Positions 31,881 to 41,301 of a stretch of 64,000 nt of DNA are shown piece after piece (within the stretch, counting starts at the first letter, position 1; each line of letters begins with the position of its first letter). The DNA comes from SFEL01 sp963640685. GTDB lineage: Bacteria > Bacillota > Clostridia > Christensenellales > CAG-138. The notes under the pieces are model-generated. The model was not told where the DNA came from. It saw nothing but the letters and a program-made list of their open reading frames with translations, and made no database searches. The position numbers and the translations under genes were made by a program. The DNA is taken from positions 1-64,000 of the forward strand of contig CAVIAA010000005.1 in the NCBI GenBank assembly GCA_963640685.1, given 5' to 3'.

Positions 31881-32832
31881 GCATATCACCTCCGGCGCAA
31901 ATGATGCAAACTGCCTCGCCAAGCTCATCGGCTTCATTAAACCTGCTCACGTCAAACCAATGTATGCGCTCATCTCGCCTGAACCAGGTGAACTGGCGCT
32001 TGGCAAAGCGGCGCGTCTCCTGTTTAATGACCTCTATTCCCTCTTCCAGCGTGTATTCGCCGTCAAAAACTCTGAACAGCTGCCTGTAGCCGAGCCCCTG
32101 AAGCGCAGGCAGGGTCCTGTCGTACCCGGCATCATATATGGCTCGTGCTTCGTCTATGAGGCCATTTTGAATCATCGTGTCAACGCGCCTGTTGATCCTA
32201 TCATACAGCAGCTCACGCGGCATGGTAAGGCCTATCATCACCGGGGCATACGGTATATCCGCTCTGGCCTTGTTTGAAAAGTCTCCGCCGTGGGCGTCAA
32301 TAGGCTTTCCTGTAAGCCTAACGACCTCAAGCGCACGCACTATGCGCTTTGTGTCGTTTGGGTGCAGCCTCTCGGCAGATACGGGATCCTCCTTGGAAAG
32401 CAGCCTGTGAAGCGCTCCTCTTCCCTCTTTGTTTTCTATTTCCATAAGCTCGGCGCGCAGCCCATCATCAGAGCGCACCTCGGTAAAGCTGAGAGGAAAG
32501 ACCAGAGAGTTTATATACAGCCCAGTCCCTCCCGCAACTATCGGCTGCTTGCCGCGGGCGGTGATATCAGCTATGGCTTCTCCGGCCATACTGCGGAACT
32601 CGGCAACGCTGAACTTTGGCGAGTCTATATCCACAGCGTCCATGAGGTGGTGCGGTACGCCGCAGCGCTCCTCCATCGTCGGCTTTGCGGAGCCGATGTC
32701 CATACCGCGGTATACCTGTATCGAGTCTGCCGAGATGATTTCGCCGTTCAGCTTTTTTGCGGCGTACACCGCGGCGGCGGTCTTGCCGCTTGCGGTTGGG
32801 CCAACTATTAGTATAAGTCTTATCTTGCCCAT
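31873..32832 (-). CDS. miaA: tRNA dimethylallyltransferase
   Basis: Adds an isopentenyl group to A37 of tRNAs that read U-starting codons. P-loop GPTASGKTAAA, DSIQVYRGMDIGSAKP, PHHLMDAVD, GGTGLYINSL and the C-terminal RRFAKRQFTWFRRD are all present. ATG 32832 starts one base past the mutL stop. The product is the substrate for MiaB, encoded in the same cluster. Confidence 0.95.
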   Translation of the reverse strand: MGKIRLILIVGPTASGKTAAAVYAAKKLNGEIISADSIQVYRGMDIGSAKPTMEERCGVPHHLMDAVDIDSPKFSVAEFRSMAGEAIADITARGKQPIVAGGTGLYINSLVFPLSFTEVRSDDGLRAELMEIENKEGRGALHRLLSKEDPVSAERLHPNDTKRIVRALEVVRLTGKPIDAHGGDFSNKARADIPYAPVMIGLTMPRELLYDRINRRVDTMIQNGLIDEARAIYDAGYDRTLPALQGLGYRQLFRVFDGEYTLEEGIEVIKQETRRFAKRQFTWFRRDERIHWFDVSRFNEADELGEAVCIICAGGDMHE

Positions 32833-32833
32833 A

Positions 32834-34696
32834 TCACTGCACCCGCTTAAACAGTCTCTCAAACTCGTGCTTTGTCATGCGCACCATGACAGGACGCCCG
32901 TGCGGACATGTCATGGGCGAGCCGCTCTCCTTAAATTCTGCGAGGAGCGCCTCTATCTCCGGCTTTGAAAGCAGCGCACCGGCTTTTATGGCGTGCTTGC
33001 AGGAATATTGTATAAGCGTATTTCGCTTGAGATCCTTGGTGCTGAGCCTGCCGTTTGCTTTAAGCGCACCGATGGCCTCGTGCAGAAAGCCGGCGGTTTC
33101 TGGGCCGTTGAGTATTGCAGGCACCGCACGGACGCTCACTGTAAGCGCCCCAAACTCCTCAATATCAAAGCCGAGTTCACGGAAAAGCTCAAGGTTATCA
33201 GTCAGCGTCTGGTATTCATCCGGCATCAGCCTTTCGACCACCGGCACCAGCAGCATTTGAGAATCCGGCTCCAGCGGCTTATTCATTATCCTTTCATACA
33301 GCCTGCGCTCGTGCGCTGCGTGCTGATCAATAAAGAAGACATTTTCGCCCTGCTGAACCACCCAGTAGCAGCTGAAAAGCTGACCGATTATATCGTAATG
33401 CTCCTGACCGAACTCAGCTTGGTCGTATTTTATGCCGATGCTGGAGCGAACGGCCGAAGGCTTAGGCGCCTCGGAAATTGCAGGAACAATAGCTGCTTTC
33501 GGTACAGATGGCTCCGAGTCTGAGTCGCGCAGCTTCAGCGGCGCTCTGTTGGCATTTGTAGAGGAGCCGAACATTGCACGCAGCTCGTCAGCAACTGCAG
33601 GCTGCCTTGCTTCGGACGACCGACCGATTGGCTCGTTTTCGGGCTTATTGATGAAGGACGGCACCTTTGGAATTATATCCTCACGTCGTATGGTCGGCGC
33701 AACGGGGTCGCCAAGTGCCATTCTCGCGGCGATAGTCGCTGCCCTAACCGCTCCCTGCTCATCCTTGAAGCGCACCTCCATCTTGTTCGGGTGAACGTTT
33801 ACGTCAACATCCTCATAAGCTACGCTCATGTTGAGTACATAGAACGGGAATTTGCCTGCCATTATCCGTGTGTCGTAGGCGCGCTGCACTCCGTAGGATA
33901 TCTGCCGCGAGAGCACATAGCGTGAGTTTATGTAAAGCGACTGCTGCTGCCTGTTTGGGCGGGATATGCGCTCGGTGCCGACAAAACCGGTTATTTTGAA
34001 CTTTCCGTCGTCATAGTCTGCCTCCCTTATATGCTCAAGCACCTCGTCGCCGTATATGCAGAATATCGCGGAGCGAAGCTGACCGTCGCCCGGGCTGTGG
34101 TATATCGTCTTGCCGTTGCTTATGAGCTTTATGGATACGCCGGGGTTGCCCATTATAGCCCGCGCGGCGTAGTCGGATATCGCCGCACCCTCTGCCCGCT
34201 GCGACTTTAGAAATTTCAGCCTTGCAGGCAGGTTATAGAACACGTTGCGTACTTCAATTGAGGTGCCCTGAGCGCAGCCGCAGTCGCTGCATTCGCGCAC
34301 TTCACCGCCATCTATGCGTATCTCTGTGCCGCAATCCGCGCCGAGTGCCCTCGTTCGCATCATCAGCTGGGATACGGCGGCTATTGAGGCAAGAGCCTCG
34401 CCTCGAAAGCCCAGCGTGGATATGTGAGCAAGGTCATCGCTCGTGGCGATCTTGCTCGTTGCATGGCGCAAAAAGGCCGTCGGCACATCCTCTTTTAATA
34501 TGCCGCAGCCGTTGTCCGTTATCTTTATGCTCTCTATACCGCCGCCGGTCAGCTCTATTGTAATCGCGGTGCTGCCGGCATCCAGCGAGTTTTCGCTGAG
34601 CTCCTTAACAATCGATGCGGGACGCTCAACGACCTCGCCCGCGGCTATCTGGTTTGCCGTGTGCTTTGAAAGCACATGGATACGGTTGTTTTTCAT
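32834..34696 (-). CDS. mutL: DNA mismatch repair protein MutL
   Basis: A 620-residue GHKL ATPase: ENSLDAGSTAI, DNGCGI, FLRHATSKI, GFRGEALASI in the N-terminal domain, and a C-terminal dimerisation/endonuclease domain with DQHAAHERRLYE and the zinc-site residues of SCKHAIKAGALL and CPHGRPVMVRM. The endonuclease motif normally written DQHA-E-E is present as DQHAAHER, consistent with Gram-positive MutL that nicks DNA itself. Starts 22 bases after mutS. Confidence 0.95.
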   Translation of the reverse strand: MKNNRIHVLSKHTANQIAAGEVVERPASIVKELSENSLDAGSTAITIELTGGGIESIKITDNGCGILKEDVPTAFLRHATSKIATSDDLAHISTLGFRGEALASIAAVSQLMMRTRALGADCGTEIRIDGGEVRECSDCGCAQGTSIEVRNVFYNLPARLKFLKSQRAEGAAISDYAARAIMGNPGVSIKLISNGKTIYHSPGDGQLRSAIFCIYGDEVLEHIREADYDDGKFKITGFVGTERISRPNRQQQSLYINSRYVLSRQISYGVQRAYDTRIMAGKFPFYVLNMSVAYEDVDVNVHPNKMEVRFKDEQGAVRAATIAARMALGDPVAPTIRREDIIPKVPSFINKPENEPIGRSSEARQPAVADELRAMFGSSTNANRAPLKLRDSDSEPSVPKAAIVPAISEAPKPSAVRSSIGIKYDQAEFGQEHYDIIGQLFSCYWVVQQGENVFFIDQHAAHERRLYERIMNKPLEPDSQMLLVPVVERLMPDEYQTLTDNLELFRELGFDIEEFGALTVSVRAVPAILNGPETAGFLHEAIGALKANGRLSTKDLKRNTLIQYSCKHAIKAGALLSKPEIEALLAEFKESGSPMTCPHGRPVMVRMTKHEFERLFKRVQ

Positions 34697-34718
34697 TTTT
34701 CTCCTTTGACCATTGCCC

Positions 34719-37337
34719 TTATTGCAGCTTTGCTCTGAGGTGCAGGTCGTATATCATGTTAAGCGCCTCCATGGGCGTTATTGTGTTCACATCTACATCT
34801 TTAAGCTCCTGCACTATGTCGTTTGACGACGAGGAGCCAAACAGCGTTATCTGCTGCGGCGCGTCAGCCTCGGCCTTTTTAAGCGTGCTGCCCCGGTCAA
34901 TGCTTATATCAGAATTCTCCAGCTCGTGCAGTATCTCACGCGCCCGCTTTATCACATCATGCGGAAGGCCTGCCAAGCGGGCGACCTGTATGCCGAAGCT
35001 CTTGTCAGCCCCACCGCGAACTATCTTGCGCAGGAAGATTATGTCTTCCCCGACCTCCTTTACGGATATACGATAGTTCTTTATGCCCTGCATCTTTCCT
35101 TCAAGCTCGGTAAGCTCGTGGTAGTGGGTCGCAAAAATCGTCCTTGCACCGCAGCGCTCTCTGTCTGCGATGTACTCAATCACCGCCCACGCGATACTAA
35201 GCCCGTCAAAGGTGCTGGTGCCGCGGCCGATCTCGTCGATTATGAGCAGACTGTTCTGTGTTGCGTTATTCAGTATGTTGGACATTTCGCTCATCTCGAC
35301 CATGAAGGTGCTCTGGCCGGAGGCAAGGCTGTCGGATGCACCCACGCGGGTAAATATCTTGTCCGTGATGGTTATGGTAGCTGCAGAGGCCGGAACAAAA
35401 CTGCCGATGTGCGCCATAAGCACTATTAGCGCGACCTGACGCATATATGTGCTTTTGCCCGCCATGTTTGGGCCGGTAAGTATCAGCAGCCGGTCGTCCT
35501 TGGCGTTCATCATGGTGTTGTTCGGCACAAAGCCATCGCTGACGTTTTTTTCAACAACTGGGTGCCGCCCGTCGGTTATCTCTATCCTGCCGCCGGTAAC
35601 TATCTTTGGCCGGCAGTAATTGTTTTCAAAGGCGACCTGCGCCATTGAACAGTAAACATCCAGCGCGGCGATCAGCGCTGCATTGCTTTGCAGCCGCTCT
35701 ATGCAGTTCATGAGTGTTTCGCGGAGCTCGCAGAAGAGCTGATACTCAAGGGTAATGCTGTTTTCTTCTGCGCCTAAGATCGTGCTTTCCAGCTCCTTGA
35801 GCTCATCTGTAACGTATCTTTCGGAGTTTGCAAGGGTCTGCCTGCGCTGGTAAACGTACGGCACCATGTCACGGTATGACTTTGAGACCTCGATATAGTA
35901 GCCGAATACGCGGTTGTAGCCTATACGAAGGTTCTTTATGCCTGTGTTCTCCCGCTCCTGCGCCTCCAGCCTTGCAAGCCAGTTTTTGCCGTTTCTCGCC
36001 GCGTCGCGATATTCGTCGAGCTTATCGTTATAGCCGTCGCGTATGATACCGCCGTCTCGAATGCTCGTGGGCGGGTTTTCCATAACTGCGGAAGTAAGGA
36101 GCCGGCATATGTCCTCCATGCCATCCAAAGCCTCGTGTATGCGCTTGAGCTCACCCGACTTAAATCCCTCAAGCATGGAGATTATCGAGGGCAGCTTTTC
36201 AAGGGAGCGCCTTAGACAGTCACAATCGCGCGCGTGCACGGTGGAATAAGCGATGCGGCTGCAAAGCCGCTCGATATCGTAGATATCTCCAAGCGCATCC
36301 GTCAGCTGACGGCGCTGTATCGGGGCGTTTAAAAGCTCATCAATCGTATCCAGCCGAACATCTATCTCGTTTGGATCCTGAAGCGGCAGCTCTAACCATG
36401 AGCGGAGCAGCCTGCTGCCCATCGCGGTGCCGGTCTTGTTCAGCAGGTATAGAAGGGTGTTTTTCTTGCTGCCGTCTGACCTGAGGGGCTCTGTAAGCTC
36501 AAGGTTGCGACGGGAATTTGCGTCTATATGCATATATTTAGACCGCTGTACCACCCGAATGCGCCTTATGTGGCAAAGTGAGTTCTTTTGCGTGTCCTCA
36601 AGGTAGGCTAGGAGTGCCCCGGCAGCAGCTATGGCACAGGGCATATCGCTGCAGCCAAAGCCGGAAAGCGTTGCAACGCCGAAGTGAGTCAACAGCCGCT
36701 GCTCGGCTCCGGTGTATTCGTAGGCCCAGTTGCCGTAGCAACGGGCATAGTATTCCGACTGCAACCTTTTTGCCAGCGGTTCGTTTAAAAAGACGGCGTC
36801 GTTGGTTACGACCTCGGTCGGCCTTATTCTGCAAAGCTCGTCGAACAGCTCGTTTTGGTAGTCCTTGCCGCTGTATTCGTATACATAGAACACGCCTGTT
36901 GAAACATCGCAATAGGCCAAGCCAAGGTCGCAGTCCCTGAGAAAGACTGATGCGATATAGTTGTTTTTCTCTTCCGAAAGCATGCTCTCTTCGATGACAG
37001 TGCCGGGTGTGATGACCCTTACAACATCGCGCTCGACAATGCCCTTTGCTTCCTTCGGGTCAGTCAGCTGCTCGCAGATTGCTACCCTATAGCCCTTTTC
37101 AACCAGCTTACTTGCATACATCTCTACGGCATGATACGGTACGCCGCACATCGGCGCCCGCTCCTCAAGGCCGCAGTCCCTGCCGGTAAGAACTATTTCA
37201 AGCTCCTTTGAGGCCAAGAGAGCGTCTTCAAAGAACATTTCGTAAAAATCGCCAAGGCGGTAAAAGAGAATACAGTCCTTATACTTCTCCTTTACCTCCA
37301 TATATTGGCGCATCATTGGTGTAAGCTCTGCGGGCAT
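34719..37337 (-). CDS. mutS: DNA mismatch repair protein MutS
   Basis: An 872-residue mismatch sensor. N-terminal mismatch-binding Phe-x-Glu in FYRLGDFYEMFFEDA, clamp and lever region in the middle, ATPase with GPNMAGKSTYMRQ, DEIGRGTSTFDG and ATHYHEL, and a C-terminal helix-turn-helix. ATG 37337 (MPAELTPMMRQYM) follows AGGAG at good distance; TTG 37346 is a weaker start. Operon with mutL. Confidence 0.95.
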   Translation of the reverse strand: MPAELTPMMRQYMEVKEKYKDCILFYRLGDFYEMFFEDALLASKELEIVLTGRDCGLEERAPMCGVPYHAVEMYASKLVEKGYRVAICEQLTDPKEAKGIVERDVVRVITPGTVIEESMLSEEKNNYIASVFLRDCDLGLAYCDVSTGVFYVYEYSGKDYQNELFDELCRIRPTEVVTNDAVFLNEPLAKRLQSEYYARCYGNWAYEYTGAEQRLLTHFGVATLSGFGCSDMPCAIAAAGALLAYLEDTQKNSLCHIRRIRVVQRSKYMHIDANSRRNLELTEPLRSDGSKKNTLLYLLNKTGTAMGSRLLRSWLELPLQDPNEIDVRLDTIDELLNAPIQRRQLTDALGDIYDIERLCSRIAYSTVHARDCDCLRRSLEKLPSIISMLEGFKSGELKRIHEALDGMEDICRLLTSAVMENPPTSIRDGGIIRDGYNDKLDEYRDAARNGKNWLARLEAQERENTGIKNLRIGYNRVFGYYIEVSKSYRDMVPYVYQRRQTLANSERYVTDELKELESTILGAEENSITLEYQLFCELRETLMNCIERLQSNAALIAALDVYCSMAQVAFENNYCRPKIVTGGRIEITDGRHPVVEKNVSDGFVPNNTMMNAKDDRLLILTGPNMAGKSTYMRQVALIVLMAHIGSFVPASAATITITDKIFTRVGASDSLASGQSTFMVEMSEMSNILNNATQNSLLIIDEIGRGTSTFDGLSIAWAVIEYIADRERCGARTIFATHYHELTELEGKMQGIKNYRISVKEVGEDIIFLRKIVRGGADKSFGIQVARLAGLPHDVIKRAREILHELENSDISIDRGSTLKKAEADAPQQITLFGSSSSNDIVQELKDVDVNTITPMEALNMIYDLHLRAKLQ

Positions 37338-37389
37338 ATGCTGCAACTCCTAAATTTGTATAATTCCGTTAAAGTGTGACGTCAGCCGT

Positions 37390-37791
37390 TTAATGCGTAC
37401 AACCGGAGCAGCCCGAGCAGTTGCCGCTGCAGCCGCCCGCCTTCTCGTCTGCTTCCATGCCTATATATGAGCCTATGGTCTTACTCACCTCGTTCATGAG
37501 ATTTGCAAAGCCCTGCTTTGCCTCCATCATTTCCTCAAAAACCGGGTTGCTGCAAAGCTCGGTCTGTATATCGTCGATCTCTTTTACGATAGCGGAGACC
37601 GCCATGCCGTCAGAGTCGGTGCTTTCCAGCATGGATACCATCTTGTCCTGCTTTTTTGTGTATTGATCCATAAGCTCGGCTATGTGGACGTCCGCATCCA
37701 TCGCCGCCTTTGCAGCCTGCATTCTCAGAAATTCATCGGACTTTGAAAGAGCTATGCCAAGCTCGGTCGCCTTCTCTATTATCATATCCAT
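37390..37791 (-). CDS. YlbF/YmcA-family protein with Cys-rich tail
   Basis: A 133-residue helical protein of the YlbF/YmcA family (Ric proteins of Bacillus, which affect RNase Y and mRNA processing and carry Fe-S clusters as a complex). The helical body is MIIEKATELGIALSKSDEFL to about residue 115; the tail is GGCSGNCSGCSGCTH, with four Cys that could bind a cluster. It sits between miaB and mutS, as ymcA does in Bacillus. Confidence 0.85.
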   Translation of the reverse strand: MDMIIEKATELGIALSKSDEFLRMQAAKAAMDADVHIAELMDQYTKKQDKMVSMLESTDSDGMAVSAIVKEIDDIQTELCSNPVFEEMMEAKQGFANLMNEVSKTIGSYIGMEADEKAGGCSGNCSGCSGCTH

Positions 37792-37806
37792 ATACCTCTC
37801 GGTGTT

Positions 37807-39207
37807 TTATACCAGCTCCCCTATAAGGGAATTGTTCTGGCTACCGGTAATTTTAACGTTCCTCAGGCTGCCTATAAGCTCCTCGCCGCCGGGGAAGTAG
37901 ACCATTTTAAAGTTGCTGAGCTTGCCGTAAGCCATGGGCTCAGCCCTGTGGTCGCAGCCCTCAACGAGCACCTCGCCCTCGGTATCGATGTACTTGAGAT
38001 TGCCCTCTCGAAGCCGCCTGCTCTGCAGCTCATTTAGGCGCTGCAGCCTCTCGTGCTTTATTTCGTCCGGTATCTGATCCGGCATTTTTGCGGCAACAGT
38101 GCCCTTTCTAGGCGAATACATAAAGGTATATGCCGCAGAATAGCCCACTTCATCCACGAGACTTAGCGTTTCACAAAAGTCATCCTCCGTTTCGCCGGGG
38201 AAGCCGACGATTATGTCGGTGGTCAGCTCTATTTCAGGCACCATTGCCCTCAGCGCCGCCACCTCCTCAAGGTACTTTTCGCGGGTATACCGGCGGTTCA
38301 TGAGCTGCAGTATTCTGCTGCTGCCGGATTGAACGGGCAGGTGAATGTGCTTGCACACCCTCGGCAGCTCCGCCATGGCCTCCATCAGCCTTGTAGACAA
38401 GTCCTTTGGGTGGGAGGTCATAAAGCGTATGCGGGCAAGCTCGGGTACCTCAGCGTGAACCAGCCTGAGCAGCGCCGGAAAGTCCGTGCTGCCGCCATCG
38501 CCGCTGTACGAGTTCACGTTTTGTCCAAGGAGCGTTACCTCCTTGAAGCCGGAAGCTGCAAGCCCGCGGATCTCCTCTACTATGTCGCTTGAGCTTCGTG
38601 AACGCTCCCTGCCGCGAACATACGGTACGATGCAATAGGAGCAGAAGTTGTTGCACCCGTAGGTTATGTTGGTAAAGGTTGAAAAGCTGCTGCTGCGGGA
38701 TACCGGCAGCCCTTCCGCTATTTCGCCGTCCATATCCCTTACTTGAATTGTGCGCTCGCCGTGATATGCCTGCTCAAAGAGCAACGGGAACCTGTGCAGC
38801 TCGTTTGTGCCAAAAACTATGTCCACAAACGGAAAGCGCTTGAAGAGCTTCTGCCCCGCCTCGCTCTGCTGCATCATGCAGCCGCAGACACCTATCATGA
38901 CGCGCGGATCGCAATCCTTGCGTTTCTTAAGGGCGCCTATGTTGCCGTATACTCTCTGCTCTGCGTGCTCGCGTATGCAGCAGGTGTTGAATATTATAAA
39001 GTCGGCACAGGACTTGTCATCGGCCTTGGTGTAGCCCATGCCCTCCAGCATTCCGGCGAGCTTTTCCGAGTCGTGCTCGTTCATCTGGCAACCGTAGGAT
39101 TCTATATGGTAGGTCAGCCCAAGCCCGCTCACCTCATCCCTTACCCTAGCCGCGGCTGCTTTGGAGGCCGCGATCTCCTGCTCAGAAACAAATATCGGTT
39201 CTTTCAT
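37807..39207 (-). CDS. miaB: tRNA-2-methylthio-N6-dimethylallyladenosine synthase
   Basis: A 466-residue radical-SAM methylthiotransferase that adds the 2-methylthio group to i6A37. N-terminal UPF0004 domain with three cluster Cys (ESYGCQMNEHDSEK, NTCCIREHAE, GVCGCMMQ), radical-SAM CNNFCSYCIVPYVRGRERSR, and a C-terminal TRAM domain (EVLVEGCDHRAEPMAYGKLS). ATG 39207 is used rather than TTG 39210. First gene of the miaB-ylbF-mutS-mutL-miaA-hfq string. Confidence 0.95.
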   Translation of the reverse strand: MKEPIFVSEQEIAASKAAAARVRDEVSGLGLTYHIESYGCQMNEHDSEKLAGMLEGMGYTKADDKSCADFIIFNTCCIREHAEQRVYGNIGALKKRKDCDPRVMIGVCGCMMQQSEAGQKLFKRFPFVDIVFGTNELHRFPLLFEQAYHGERTIQVRDMDGEIAEGLPVSRSSSFSTFTNITYGCNNFCSYCIVPYVRGRERSRSSSDIVEEIRGLAASGFKEVTLLGQNVNSYSGDGGSTDFPALLRLVHAEVPELARIRFMTSHPKDLSTRLMEAMAELPRVCKHIHLPVQSGSSRILQLMNRRYTREKYLEEVAALRAMVPEIELTTDIIVGFPGETEDDFCETLSLVDEVGYSAAYTFMYSPRKGTVAAKMPDQIPDEIKHERLQRLNELQSRRLREGNLKYIDTEGEVLVEGCDHRAEPMAYGKLSNFKMVYFPGGEELIGSLRNVKITGSQNNSLIGELV

Positions 39208-39325
39208 CAAAATACCCCTGCATAATATATCACTGTAATTATATCTTTTTTATGCCGCGAGTTCAAGTATATATGGTTCTCTGCTGCACCTTGCCACAAT
39301 ATGCATTATTTTTTTAAAAATATGG

Positions 39326-39354
39326 TTGACATTTAGAGCGAAATAAAGTATGAT
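39326..39354 (+). promoter_or_regulatory. Promoter of the seven-tRNA operon
   Basis: TTGACA (39326-39331), 17 bases, TATGAT (39349-39354), about 34 bases upstream of the first tRNA. Confidence 0.8.
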
Positions 39355-39387
39355 AATCAACGTCGTCGCGGTGCGGTGCGGATTAAG

Positions 39388-39464
39388 CGGGGTGTAGCGC
39401 AGTTTGGTAGCGCATCTGGTTTGGGACCAGAGGGCCGCAGGTTCAAATCCTGTCACCCCGACCA
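39388..39464 (+). tRNA. tRNA-Pro (TGG)
   Basis: 77 bases including encoded CCA. Acceptor CGGGGTG/CACCCCG, anticodon loop TTTGGGA, TTCAAAT T-loop. First of seven tRNAs in a tight plus-strand cluster. Confidence 0.95.
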
Positions 39465-39474
39465 CTTGAATAAC

Positions 39475-39549
39475 GGCCCCTTGGTCAAGCGGTTAAGACA
39501 CCACCCTTTCACGGTGGTAACGGGAGTTCGATTCTCCCAGGGGTCACCA
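39475..39549 (+). tRNA. tRNA-Glu (TTC)
   Basis: 75 bases with CCA. Acceptor GGCCCCT/AGGGGTC, anticodon loop CTTTCAC, T-loop TTCGATT. Confidence 0.94.
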
Positions 39550-39556
39550 TTAACGG

Positions 39557-39633
39557 GGGCCTTTAGCTCAGTTGGTCAGAGCGGTCGGCTCATAACCGAT
39601 TGGTCCGGGGTTCGAGTCCCTGAAGGCCCACCA
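39557..39633 (+). tRNA. tRNA-Met (CAT), elongator or Ile2
   Basis: 77 bases with CCA. Acceptor GGGCCTT/AAGGCCC, anticodon loop CTCATAA. The A1-U72-type mismatch of initiator tRNA is absent, so it is not initiator. Elongator Met is favoured; a lysidine-modified tRNA-Ile(CAT) cannot be excluded by eye. Confidence 0.85.
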
Positions 39634-39652
39634 ACTTTTTTAATAGTATTAT

Positions 39653-39729
39653 GGTCCGGTAGTTCAGTTGGTTAGAATGCCAGCCTGTCACGCTGGAGGT
39701 CAGGGGTTCGAGCCCCCTTCGGATCGCCA
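39653..39729 (+). tRNA. tRNA-Asp (GTC)
   Basis: 77 bases with CCA. Acceptor GGTCCGG/TCGGATC with two G-T pairs, anticodon loop CTGTCAC, discriminator G. Confidence 0.94.
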
Positions 39730-39738
39730 TTTTTCCCA

Positions 39739-39813
39739 GCTGGTGTAGCTCAATGGCAGAGCAACTGATTTGTAATCAGTAGGTTGTAGGTTCGACTCCT
39801 ATCACCAGCTCCA
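39739..39813 (+). tRNA. tRNA-Thr (TGT)
   Basis: 75 bases with CCA. Acceptor GCTGGTG/CACCAGC, anticodon loop TTTGTAA. Confidence 0.94.
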
Positions 39814-39850
39814 CCAAGTCACCTTTACAACATAATATCTTATTTAACAT

Positions 39851-39935
<85 letters not shown>

Positions 39936-39940
39936 CTTAC

Positions 39941-40027
39941 GCGGGAATGGCGGAATTGGCAGACGCGCACGGTTCAGGTCCGTGTGCTGGTGACAGCATG
40001 CAGGTTCAAGTCCTGTTTCCCGCACCA
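39941..40027 (+). tRNA. tRNA-Leu (CAG)
   Basis: 87 bases with CCA and a long variable arm. Acceptor starts GCGGGAA, anticodon loop TTCAGGT. Confidence 0.94.
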
Positions 40028-40032
40028 TGGCT

Positions 40033-40065
40033 GGGCACTGGTTTTAACGGTGTCCGGTTTTTTTT
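40033..40065 (+). terminator. Terminator of the seven-tRNA operon
   Basis: GGGCACTG (40033-40040) pairs with CGGTGTCC (40048-40055) with G-T pairs, followed by GG and eight T. It starts six bases after the tRNA-Leu CCA. Confidence 0.75.
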
Positions 40066-40109
40066 GTGCAATTATAAATTACCGAGGGATTTTTTCGGTC
40101 TCCCCTGCC

Positions 40110-41021
40110 CTATTGCCAGAGCAGCGTCCCGATATACACAAATGCCGGCATGGTAAAAAGCGCCATTATTGTATTTGTGACGAGTATTTCAACGGAATAT
40201 GTATAGTCGCCGTGGAAAAGCTGAGCCGAGGTGCATACGTTTGCCGCAGTCGGGCAGGCGGCGGCGATGAGCAGAGTCAGCTTCAAGCTCTGCCCGCCGG
40301 GCAAAAGGCTTATGAGCGCAACAGCCACCGCCGGGGCAAGCAGCATCCTTATAAGCGAAACGACAAAGACGTGACTTTTATTAAAAACAGTCCGCCAGTT
40401 TACCATGGAGGCATACACGCCTACTATTAGCATTGAGATAGGCATGCATAGCGAGCTGCCCACCTCGACTGCGGATAGTATAAGCTCTGGAGGGCGTATC
40501 CCAGTCATATACAGCGCAACGCCCAGTATAACGGAAATCATGACCGGCTTTTTGAGCTGCTCGAGCGGTCTTATCATGCCCTTATCCCCGGTAAAAAGAT
40601 ATGCACCATAGCTCCATTGCAGCATATTCATTGCAGCAGAAAAGACGGCCAGGTAAACCAGACAACTGTTCTCCATTATCGCTGCGACCAGCGGAACGCC
40701 GAAAAAGCCGCAGTTTGTGAATATTACCGCGTTTTGCGCAACGATATCGCCGCGGCAGGTCAGAAGTGCTATTGCGATTGAAGCCAACAGTATTGCGAAG
40801 GAACCGATTGCACTAAGCAGGAGCGCTGAATCGGTATCGGCCGTCCGTTCTATGATAAAGCTGTCCAGCAGCATACACGGCAACGCAAAGAGCACCAGCA
40901 AATTGCACAGAGCCGCGTTGCCTTCGAGGGTTATCTTGCCCCTTTTGCAAAGTATGCAGCCTGCACCGCAAAATATGAACATAACTATCATTTTTGACAC
41001 AAGGCTCTTAACTATCAGCAT
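40110..41021 (-). CDS. AEC-family transporter
   Basis: A 303-residue membrane protein with about ten hydrophobic segments and a conserved NCGFFGVPL motif near residue 100, typical of the auxin efflux carrier (AEC) family. Bacterial members export malate or other organic acids; the cargo is unknown here. It lies alone on the minus strand between the tRNA cluster and tRNA-Pro(GGG). Confidence 0.88.
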   Translation of the reverse strand: MLIVKSLVSKMIVMFIFCGAGCILCKRGKITLEGNAALCNLLVLFALPCMLLDSFIIERTADTDSALLLSAIGSFAILLASIAIALLTCRGDIVAQNAVIFTNCGFFGVPLVAAIMENSCLVYLAVFSAAMNMLQWSYGAYLFTGDKGMIRPLEQLKKPVMISVILGVALYMTGIRPPELILSAVEVGSSLCMPISMLIVGVYASMVNWRTVFNKSHVFVVSLIRMLLAPAVAVALISLLPGGQSLKLTLLIAAACPTAANVCTSAQLFHGDYTYSVEILVTNTIMALFTMPAFVYIGTLLWQ

Positions 41022-41124
41022 ATATCTCTCCGTTAAGCTAATTTTCCGGCTTATTTAAACGCCGTTAAGAGTATACATCTTTTATATGAGTGCTTCAAGA
41101 AAATAAAAATATGCATATAAGGTG

Positions 41125-41153
41125 TTGACTTTTACTTCACAAGGTGTTATTAT
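41125..41153 (+). promoter_or_regulatory. Promoter of tRNA-Pro(GGG)
   Basis: TTGACT (41125-41130), 17 bases, TATTAT (41148-41153), 24 bases before the tRNA. Confidence 0.7.
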
Positions 41154-41176
41154 ATGAATCGTTCGGTGAACGACCT

Positions 41177-41253
41177 CTGGGTGTGGCGCAGTTTGGTAGC
41201 GTGCTTGAATGGGGTTCAAGAGGCCGGAAGTTCAAATCTTCTCACCCAGACCA
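41177..41253 (+). tRNA. tRNA-Pro (GGG)
   Basis: 77 bases with CCA. Acceptor CTGGGTG/CACCCAG, anticodon stem CTTGA/TCAAG with loop ATGGGGT. Single-gene unit with its own promoter and terminator. Confidence 0.92.
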
Positions 41254-41255
41254 AA

Positions 41256-41292
41256 AATGCCGTCGGTGTTATCCGGCGGTATTTCTGTTTTT
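41256..41292 (+). terminator. Terminator after tRNA-Pro(GGG)
   Basis: Arms AATGCCGTCGG (41256-41266) and CCGGCGGTATT (41273-41283) pair with two G-T pairs around a 6-base loop, followed by a T-rich run to 41292. Confidence 0.75.
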
Positions 41293-41301
41293 TGGCGCCT
41301 A

